From NCBI GenBank assembly GCA_021802595.1, contig JAJZRT010000282.1, forward strand, positions 1 to 5,601: a stretch of 5,601 bases of DNA, in the 5' to 3' direction. Positions within the stretch are counted from its first letter, which is position 1; every line of letters starts with the position of its first letter. Shown one piece after another: positions 1 through 4,470 of the stretch. A model generated the notes under the pieces. That model saw only the letters and a list, made by a program, of their open reading frames with translations, was not told where the DNA came from and did not search any database. Source of the stretch: Pseudomonadota bacterium (GTDB lineage Bacteria > Pseudomonadota > Gammaproteobacteria > Burkholderiales > Thiobacillaceae). Made by a program: the position numbers and the translations under genes.

Positions 1-437
1 ATATGCGCCACGATCGCGTGCAGGTCCGACACCGAATGCGCCAGGGCCTGCCGCGTGGCTTCGCGCTGGCTGACGTCATTGGCAATCCAGATGAAAACCG
101 GCTTTTCGTGATCGGCCGAGTAGAGCATCCGCACCTCGACCGGATAGCGGGTGCCGTCGCGCCTGCAGCAGTGCACGCTGAGGGCGGTGCGGCGTTTCTT
201 GCCGTTCCTCAGCAAGGCGAGCAGGGCGTTGAAGGCCTGCCTGTCCTCCGGGGCCAGAAAATCCAGCGGCGTGAGTTTCTGCAAAGCCTTGGGCCGGTAT
301 TGCAGGTTCTTTGCCGCCGCCGGGTTGGCCTGCGCGATCTGCAGGGTGTCTGCGTCGAACACCACCACCTCGGTGGCCGATTCCTGCAGGATGGCCTTGA
401 GCAGGGCTCCTTCGTCGGCCGCTCTGGATGAAGCCAT
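1..437 (-). CDS. PAS-domain signalling protein, N-terminal part (C-terminus beyond the left edge)
   Basis: The minus strand is open from an ATG at 437-435 to the window edge: 145 full codons and no stop. The translation reads as one PAS domain with its PAC tail. Near residues 21-37 is the opening strand (VVVFDADTLQIAQANPAA), then a helical stretch rich in Leu and Lys, the segment CRRDGTRYPVEVRM near 95-108, and FIWIANDVSQRE near 117-128, which is the usual PAC ending leading into a helical linker. No signal peptide or membrane segment is visible, so this part is probably cytosolic. PAS domains sense redox, oxygen, light or small ligands and normally sit before a histidine kinase, GGDEF/EAL or sigma-54 activator module; that output part is missing here. 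A G-rich stretch (GGGGGGA, 447-441 on the minus strand) just before the ATG can serve as ribosome site. The gene is divergent from the amrBA operon. Two adjacent cysteines precede the CRRDG segment's arginines; their role, if any, is unknown. Confidence 0.85.
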   Translation of the reverse strand, partial: MASSRAADEGALLKAILQESATEVVVFDADTLQIAQANPAAAKNLQYRPKALQKLTPLDFLAPEDRQAFNALLALLRNGKKRRTALSVHCCRRDGTRYPVEVRMLYSADHEKPVFIWIANDVSQREATRQALAHSVSDLHAIVAH

Positions 438-488
438 AGGTCCCCCCAATGTTGAAACGATGGCGATCTCGGTCGCCTTGTGGGGCCT

Positions 489-494
489 ATTATC
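489..494 (-). promoter_or_regulatory. Possible -10 hexamer for the PAS gene
   Basis: On the minus strand this reads GATAAT, five of six matches to the sigma-70 -10 consensus, about 50 bases upstream of the PAS start codon. No convincing -35 hexamer lies 16-18 bases further upstream, so the call rests on the -10 and its position only. Confidence 0.25.
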
Positions 495-495
495 G

Positions 496-507
496 GCGCA
501 AATGCGC
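496..507. promoter_or_regulatory. Short dyad GCGCA-AA-TGCGC, possible operator
   Basis: The two 5-bp arms are perfect inverted copies around a central AA. The element lies immediately upstream (minus-strand sense) of the GATAAT hexamer, where a repressor of the PAS gene could bind. GC-rich 5-bp arms can arise by chance in this base composition, so the call is weak. Confidence 0.2.
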
Positions 508-524
508 GTCCGGCCAGCCGTCAC

Positions 525-554
525 TTGAAATCGGACAAATTCCCCCGATTTACT
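525..554 (+). promoter_or_regulatory. Possible sigma-70 type promoter of the amrBA-amrS operon
   Basis: TTGAAA at 525-530 matches five of six -35 bases. With an 18-base spacer TTTACT at 549-554 matches four of six -10 bases but lacks the important A at position 2. The region is the most AT-rich part of the upstream sequence and ends about 25 bases before the chosen start codon, which fits a short leader. It overlaps a 7-bp inverted repeat. Prediction by eye only. Confidence 0.3.
528..551. promoter_or_regulatory. Inverted repeat AAATCGG-N10-CCGATTT in the divergent promoter region
   Basis: Two perfect 7-bp arms (528-534 and 545-551) are separated by 10 bases, so their centres are 17 bp apart and the half-sites lie near the same face of the helix. 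This geometry suits a dimeric transcription factor. The element spans the putative -35/-10 interval of the rightward operon, a position typical for repression. It has no T-tract and only three G-C pairs per stem, so a terminator is unlikely. The factor is unknown. Confidence 0.4.
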
Positions 555-567
555 AGACTCATCGATG

Positions 568-572
568 AAGGA
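568..572 (+). promoter_or_regulatory. Ribosome binding site AAGGA deciding the amrBA start
   Basis: AAGGA ends 7 bases before the ATG at 580, ideal spacing. The upstream in-frame ATG at 565 would place this motif inside the coding sequence and has no comparable site of its own, so 580 is the preferred start. Starting at 580 also gives MPTTRPAAVAGLFYP, the usual opening of Memo proteins. Confidence 0.75.
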
Positions 573-579
573 ATACCGC

Positions 580-1977
580 ATGCCCACTACACGTCCCGCT
601 GCCGTTGCAGGCTTGTTCTACCCGGACAACCCGGCCGAGCTCAAACGCACCGTTGTCGACCTGCTGGCCGACGCCAGGATTAAGGCTTCGTTGCCTGCGC
701 CCAAGGCGCTGATCGTGCCGCATGCCGGCTATATCTATTCCGGTGCCGTGGCCGCCCGTGCCTATGCGCGGCTGGGCGAACTGCGCGGCCGCATCCGCCG
801 GGTGGTGCTGCTGGGCCCCACCCATCGCGTCCCGGTACACGGGCTGGCGCTTCCCGAGGCGGACCGTTTTGCCACCCCGCTCGGCGAGGTGGCGCTGGAT
901 CGTGACGGCATGCAGGCCATTGCCGGGCTGCCGCAGGTGGTTCGCAGTGCGGCGGCACACCAGATGGAACATTCGCTGGAAGTGCAACTGCCCTTCCTGC
1001 AGCAGGTGCTGGGGGATTTCCAGTTGCTGCCGCTGGCCGTGGGCGACGCCACCGCCGCCGAGGTGGCCGAAGTGCTGGAAACCGTGTGGGGCGGCGACGA
1101 GACGTTGATCGTGATCAGTTCCGACCTGTCGCATTTCCTGCCCGACGCGCTCGCCCGCCAGGTGGACAGTGGGACCGTCGACGCCATCCTGGCGCTGGAT
1201 TCGCATCTGACCCATGAACAGGCCTGCGGCGCCACGCCGGTCAACGGCCTGTTGCTGGCAGCGCGCAGGCACGGTCTGCATCCGGCGGTGCTGGACGTGC
1301 GCAACTCGAGCGATACCGCGGGCGATCGCGAGCGGGTCGTCGGCTATGCCGCTTTCGCATTCGAGGCCAGCCCTGAGCCGAGTCGAAGGGCCAAGGCCGC
1401 CGCCGGCCAGCCTGACGCCGACAAGGGCGCGACCCTGCTCAAGCTGGCGCGTTCGGAAATTGCCTCAATGCTGGGGCAGACGGCGGAACCGCCCGCACCG
1501 ACCCGCTGGCTGCAGGAACCGGGCGCGAGCTTTGTCACCCTGACCCGGCAGGGCGAGCTGCGCGGCTGTATCGGTACCCTCGAGGCGCATCGCCCGCTGG
1601 AAGTCGATGTGCGTGAAAACGCCGTGGCGGCGGCGTTCCGCGACCCGCGGTTCATGCCGCTCACCCGCAACGAGTTCGAGGATATCCAGGTCGAGGTGTC
1701 ACTGCTGTCGCCGACCGAACCGCTGGTGGCGAAGGATGAATCGTCGGCGCTGGCGATGCTGCGGCCGAACATCGACGGCGTGGTGTTCGAATATGGCCAC
1801 CACCGCAGCACCTTCCTGCCGCAGGTGTGGGAGCAGTTGCCCGATCCGGCCGAGTTTCTTGCCTACCTGAAACGCAAGGCCGGCCTGCCGCTGGATTTCT
1901 GGGCGGAGCAGGTGAGGCTGTCGCGCTATACCGTCAGCAAATGGAAAGAGGAGACCCCCGTCCATGAGCATTCCTGA
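580..1977 (+). CDS. amrB-amrA: Memo-AMMECR1 fusion, AmmeMemoRadiSam system proteins B and A
   Basis: A 465-residue two-domain protein. Residues about 5-262 are a Memo domain: AGLFYP at 10-15, HAGYIYSG at 48-55, GPTHRVP at 79-85, an HSLEVQLPFL segment at 131-140, SSDLSHF at 180-186 and ACGATPVNGLLL at 215-226. H48, H82 and C216 correspond to the two His and one Cys that line the metal site of human MEMO1, whose fold resembles class III extradiol dioxygenases. Residues about 284-460 are an AMMECR1 domain with the hallmark LRGCIGT at 327-333 (C330) and VFEYGHHRSTFLPQVW further on. Residues 263-283 are a hydrophilic linker that contains a palindromic repeat at the DNA level. The families usually occur as separate adjacent genes or as a fusion, next to a radical SAM gene, exactly as here: amrS begins inside the last 14 bases. 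No signal peptide or membrane segment is seen, so it is probably cytosolic. The substrate of the system is not known to me. An alternative start at 565 would add five residues. Confidence 0.93.
   Translation: MPTTRPAAVAGLFYPDNPAELKRTVVDLLADARIKASLPAPKALIVPHAGYIYSGAVAARAYARLGELRGRIRRVVLLGPTHRVPVHGLALPEADRFATPLGEVALDRDGMQAIAGLPQVVRSAAAHQMEHSLEVQLPFLQQVLGDFQLLPLAVGDATAAEVAEVLETVWGGDETLIVISSDLSHFLPDALARQVDSGTVDAILALDSHLTHEQACGATPVNGLLLAARRHGLHPAVLDVRNSSDTAGDRERVVGYAAFAFEASPEPSRRAKAAAGQPDADKGATLLKLARSEIASMLGQTAEPPAPTRWLQEPGASFVTLTRQGELRGCIGTLEAHRPLEVDVRENAVAAAFRDPRFMPLTRNEFEDIQVEVSLLSPTEPLVAKDESSALAMLRPNIDGVVFEYGHHRSTFLPQVWEQLPDPAEFLAYLKRKAGLPLDFWAEQVRLSRYTVSKWKEETPVHEHS
1371..1390. repeat. Palindromic dispersed-repeat-like element inside the domain linker
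   Basis: CCCTGAGCCGAGTCGAAGGG, whose reverse complement is CCCTTCGACTCGGCTCAGGG. This resembles the small palindromic repeat of the form CCCTTCGAC-N-GCTCAGGG that is scattered in many proteobacterial genomes and is recognisable when translated as peptides like LSRVEG or LSKGR (plus frame 2 here reads ALSRVEG). Flanking bases extend the outer stem to GCCCT/AGGGC, 5 bp. In the real frame it encodes PEPSRRA at residues 265-271, in the joint between the Memo and AMMECR1 domains. The repeat identity is from memory of its consensus; no copy number could be measured in this window, and there is only one copy here. Confidence 0.6.
1948..1953 (+). promoter_or_regulatory. Ribosome binding site of amrS inside the end of amrBA
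   Basis: GAGGAG, within the purine run AAAGAGGAGA, lies 10 bases before the ATG at 1964. It sits within the last codons of the preceding gene, so ribosomes finishing amrBA pass over it, supporting translational coupling. Confidence 0.6.
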
Positions 1978-3058
1978 ATCGCATTACCCGGCGCGCTGGT
2001 GGCATGTGCTAGCCGACGGCCGCATCGAGTGCGACCTCTGCCCGCGCTACTGCAAGCTGCACGAAGGCCAGCGCGGGCTGTGCTTCGTGCGCAAGAACGA
2101 GGGCGGCAGCATGGTGCTCACCACCTACGGACGCTCGTCCGGCTTCTGCGTCGACCCGATCGAGAAGAAGCCCCTGAATCACTTCTATCCCGGCTCGTCG
2201 GTGTTCTCCTTCGGCACCGCCGGCTGCAACCTCGCCTGCAAGTTCTGCCAGAACTGGGACATCTCCAAGTCGCGCGAGACCGACACCATGGTCGACCGTG
2301 CCATGCCGGACGAGATCGCCGAAGCCGCCGAACGGGCGGGCTGCAAGAGCGTCGCCTTCACCTACAACGACCCGGTGATCTTCGCCGAATACGCGATGGA
2401 CGTGGCCGACGCCTGCCACGCGCGCGGCCTCAAGACGGTGGCGGTCACCGCCGGCTACATGACCGAGGAACCGCGCCGCGCGTTTTACGCCAAGATGGAC
2501 GCCGCCAACGTCGACCTCAAGGGCTTCACCGACGATTTCTATGTCAAGCTGACCGGCGGCCACCTGCAGCCGGTGCTCGACACGCTGACCTATCTCAGGC
2601 GTGAGACCGACATCTGGTTCGAGATCACGACCTTGCTGATTCCCGGCCACAACGATAGCGACGCCGAGATCACGGCGATGAGCGCCTGGATCATGAAGGA
2701 ACTCGGCCCCGACGTGCCGCTGCACTTCTCCGCTTTTCACCCAGACTGGAAGATGCTCGACGTGCCGCCGACGCCGGCCTCGACGCTGACGCGCGCGCGC
2801 GACATCGCGCTGAAGGCCGGGCTGCATTACGTCTACACGGGCAACGTGCACGACGTCGCCGGCGGCACTACGTCGTGCCCGGGCTGCCACGCAGCGCTGA
2901 TCGTTCGCGACTGGTATCGCATCGACGACTACAAGCTCACGCCCGACGGCCACTGCCCGCACTGCGGCAGCGCCATCGCCGGCCGTTTCGGCGCATTCAG
3001 CCATCCCTTCGGCAACCGCCGCATCCCGATCGCCATGCACCGGGAGGATCGGGCGTGA
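1964..3058 (+). CDS. amrS: AmmeMemoRadiSam system radical SAM enzyme
   Basis: A 364-residue radical SAM protein. The cluster motif CNLACKFC (C88, C92, C95) is the CxxxCxxC that binds the catalytic [4Fe-4S] cluster and S-adenosylmethionine; it sits in the setting SFGTAGCNLACKFCQNW typical of the PflA-like/AmrS group. Two further cysteine groups flank the core: C23, C26, C30 and C40 at the N-terminus (CDLCPRYC followed by RGLC), and C305/C308 with C331/C334 at the C-terminus (CPGC and CPHC), which looks like a zinc-ribbon or a further metal site. VAVTAGYMTEE and NVDLKGF lie in the barrel. Radical SAM enzymes cleave SAM to a 5'-deoxyadenosyl radical; here the target is unknown, but the adjoining Memo-AMMECR1 protein is the standard partner. 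The gene overlaps its upstream neighbour by 14 bases and the next gene by 4, indicating a tight operon. Length and motifs look intact. It is likely oxygen-sensitive, as is usual for the superfamily. Confidence 0.95.
   Translation: MSIPESHYPARWWHVLADGRIECDLCPRYCKLHEGQRGLCFVRKNEGGSMVLTTYGRSSGFCVDPIEKKPLNHFYPGSSVFSFGTAGCNLACKFCQNWDISKSRETDTMVDRAMPDEIAEAAERAGCKSVAFTYNDPVIFAEYAMDVADACHARGLKTVAVTAGYMTEEPRRAFYAKMDAANVDLKGFTDDFYVKLTGGHLQPVLDTLTYLRRETDIWFEITTLLIPGHNDSDAEITAMSAWIMKELGPDVPLHFSAFHPDWKMLDVPPTPASTLTRARDIALKAGLHYVYTGNVHDVAGGTTSCPGCHAALIVRDWYRIDDYKLTPDGHCPHCGSAIAGRFGAFSHPFGNRRIPIAMHREDRA
3042..3048 (+). promoter_or_regulatory. Ribosome binding site GGGAGGA deciding the GTG start of the hydrolase
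   Basis: GGGAGGA ends 6 bases before the GTG at 3055. The same open frame reaches back to an ATG at 2875, but that part lies within amrS and its Arg/Pro-rich translation has no hydrolase features. The strong site plus the GTGA overlap with the amrS stop settles the start at 3055. Confidence 0.8.
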
Positions 3059-3705
3059 GAACCGCGACTCTGGTCCATATCCCGGCTGGCGGCGTCAGCG
3101 TCGAGGGCATGCTGGAGATTCCAGACAGCGCCGTCGGCCTGGTTCTATTCGCCCACGGCAGCGGTTCGTCCCGTCATTCCCCGCGCAACAACTACGTTGC
3201 CGGCGAGTTGCGCGCCGCCGGCGTCGGCACCCTGCTGATGGACCTGCTGACGCCTGAAGAAGACCGCGATTATTCCCGCCGCTTCGACATCGGGTTGCTG
3301 ACGCAGCGGCTGCTGGAAGCGGCGCGCTGGGTCGGTATGCAGGAAGCCACGAAGCATTTGCCGCTCGGTTTTTTCGGCGCCAGCACCGGCGCCGCCGCCG
3401 CGCTTGAAGCGGCGGCGGAATTGGGCGACGGGGCCCGTGCCGTGGTGTCGCGCGGCGGCCGGCCCGACCTCGCCAGTGAGCAGGCGTTGCAGAAGGTGGT
3501 TGCGCCGACACTTTTATTGGTCGGCGGCTACGACGATGGCGTGATCGACCTCAACCAGCTTGCCTACAACCAGCTGCGTTGCGAGAAGGAAATGGTGATC
3601 GTGCCCGGCGCGACCCACCTGTTCGAGGAACCCGGCACGCTGGAGGCGGTGGCGATGCGGGCGGCGGGCTGGTTTGCGGAACACCTGCCGGAGAAGACGC
3701 GGTGA
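3055..3705 (+). CDS. Alpha/beta hydrolase, dienelactone hydrolase-like
   Basis: A 216-residue single-domain hydrolase beginning at GTG. The fold is visible as VGLVLFAHGSGSSRHSPRN at 27-45 (strand plus oxyanion-hole loop), TLLMDLLTPEED at 59-70, the nucleophile elbow GASTG at 108-112 with S110, the acid-loop region GGYDDGVID at 157-165 (D160 or D161 likely), and the catalytic histidine in GATHLFEE, H188. The triad is complete, so the enzyme is probably active. Close relatives occur alone or fused to a phosphoribosyltransferase domain; that domain is absent here. The first four bases overlap the amrS stop codon (GTGA), so translation is coupled to the radical SAM gene. An Ala-rich helix after the elbow (residues 113-121) is encoded by GCC/GCG codons and forms a GC-rich palindrome. 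No signal peptide is seen, so it acts in the cytosol. Substrate unknown: an ester, lactone or thioester is only inferred from the family. Confidence 0.88.
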   Translation: MRTATLVHIPAGGVSVEGMLEIPDSAVGLVLFAHGSGSSRHSPRNNYVAGELRAAGVGTLLMDLLTPEEDRDYSRRFDIGLLTQRLLEAARWVGMQEATKHLPLGFFGASTGAAAALEAAAELGDGARAVVSRGGRPDLASEQALQKVVAPTLLLVGGYDDGVIDLNQLAYNQLRCEKEMVIVPGATHLFEEPGTLEAVAMRAAGWFAEHLPEKTR

Positions 3706-3713
3706 GCGTGCTG

Positions 3714-3730
3714 GCCCGCTGACGGCGGGC
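3714..3730 (+). promoter_or_regulatory. Hairpin GCCCGC-TGACG-GCGGGC before the ABC gene
   Basis: A 6-bp GC-only stem with a 5-base loop fills most of the 30-base gap between the hydrolase stop and the ABC ATPase start. No T-tract follows, so it is not a good intrinsic terminator. The 3' arm could alternatively pair with a second GCCCGC at 3742-3747, which would enclose the ATGs at 3736 and 3739 in the loop. A role in setting translation of the ABC gene is conceivable but unproven. Confidence 0.3.
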
Positions 3731-3735
3731 ATGGC

Positions 3736-4467
3736 ATGATGGCCCGCATGCCGGATGCCAACCCCAACGCCATCTTCGTCGCACATGGTCTTACCAAGGT
3801 CTACCGCATGGGCGAGGTCGAGGTGCCGGCCCTGCGCAACATCGATCTGGCGCTCTATCGTGGCGAACTGGTGGTGCTGCTCGGCCCCTCGGGCAGCGGC
3901 AAGTCGACGCTGCTGAACATCCTCGGCGGGCTCGATGCGCCGTCCAGCGGCGAGGTCTGCTACCTCGACCACAAGCTCACCGGTGCCACCGAGGCCGAGC
4001 TCACGCGCTTTCGCCGCGAGCATGTCGGCTTCGTGTTCCAGTTCTACAACCTGATTCCCAGCCTGACCGCGCGCGAGAACGTCGCCGCGGTGACCGAGAT
4101 CGCCGAGGCGCCGATGCGGCCGGAGAACGCACTGGGGCTGGTCGGCCTCGGCGAGCGGCTGGACCATTTTCCGGCGCAGCTGTCCGGCGGCCAGCAACAG
4201 CGCGTGGCGATCGCCCGCGCGATCGCCAAGAACCCGGCGGTGCTGCTGTGCGACGAGCCGACCGGCGCGCTCGACTCGGCCACCGGCGTGGTGGTGCTCG
4301 AGGCGCTGGAGAAGGTGAACCGCGAGCTGGGCACGCTGACCGTGCTGATCACCCACAACGTCGGCATCGCCGACATGGCCGACCGCGTGATCCGCCTGTC
4401 CGATGGCCGGATCGCCGAGATCCGCGAGAGCACCAGCAAGAAACCGGCGTGCGAACTGGCCTGGTGA
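3736..4467 (+). CDS. ABC transporter ATP-binding protein, LolD/MacB class
   Basis: A 243-residue soluble ATPase with every ABC motif: Walker [10 protein letters not shown] at 50-58, Q-loop Q102 in [14 protein letters not shown], signature LSGGQQQR at 149-156, Walker [13 protein letters not shown] at 169-180 with E174, and H-loop H207 in LITHN. The [14 protein letters not shown] segment and PTGALD are typical of the LolD/MacB/FtsE class, which works with FtsX-type permeases in lipoprotein extraction, macrolide export or related mechanotransmission. No permease gene lies beside it here; the next gene starts 3 bases after its stop and encodes a P-type ATPase, so the permease must be elsewhere or the protein has another role. 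ATGs at 3736, 3739 and 3748 are all possible starts; none has a clear Shine-Dalgarno site, so the exact N-terminus is uncertain by up to four residues. A specific LolD name is not justified. Confidence 0.92.
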   Translation: MMARMPDANPNAIFVAHGLTKVYRMGEVEVPALRNIDLALYRGELVVLLGPSGSGKSTLLNILGGLDAPSSGEVCYLDHKLTGATEAELTRFRREHVGFVFQFYNLIPSLTARENVAAVTEIAEAPMRPENALGLVGLGERLDHFPAQLSGGQQQRVAIARAIAKNPAVLLCDEPTGALDSATGVVVLEALEKVNRELGTLTVLITHNVGIADMADRVIRLSDGRIAEIRESTSKKPACELAW

Positions 4468-4470
4468 AAG

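Noticed and set aside
3..528. Plus-strand open frames in the PAS region
   Set aside because: The minus strand gives a clean PAS-PAC domain with a start codon and ribosome site; the plus-strand translations resemble no family.
559..1281. Minus-strand open frame of 240 codons opposite the Memo domain
   Set aside because: No family features, Gln/His/Gly-rich composition, and fully overlapped by the conserved Memo coding frame.
2791..2800. Alternating GC run (possible Z-DNA-like tract) in amrS
   Set aside because: Only ten bases long, within Thr-Arg-Ala-Arg codons; expected from base composition.
2009..3040. Minus-strand open frame of 343 codons opposite amrS
   Set aside because: Low-complexity Val/Ala/Gly/Arg-rich translation with no recognisable motif; it mirrors the codon bias of amrS, which has complete radical SAM motifs.
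2875..3054. Possible 60-residue N-terminal extension of the hydrolase from the ATG at 2875
   Set aside because: It lies entirely inside amrS, reads as Arg/Pro-rich nonsense, and the GTG at 3055 has a strong ribosome site at good spacing.
3392..3418. Strong 10-bp GC-only palindrome (CCGCCGCCGC and GCGGCGGCGG, 7-base loop) inside the hydrolase gene
   Set aside because: It encodes the Ala-rich helix after the nucleophile elbow; opposing runs of GCC and GCG alanine codons create such stems automatically, and no T-tract or other signal accompanies it.
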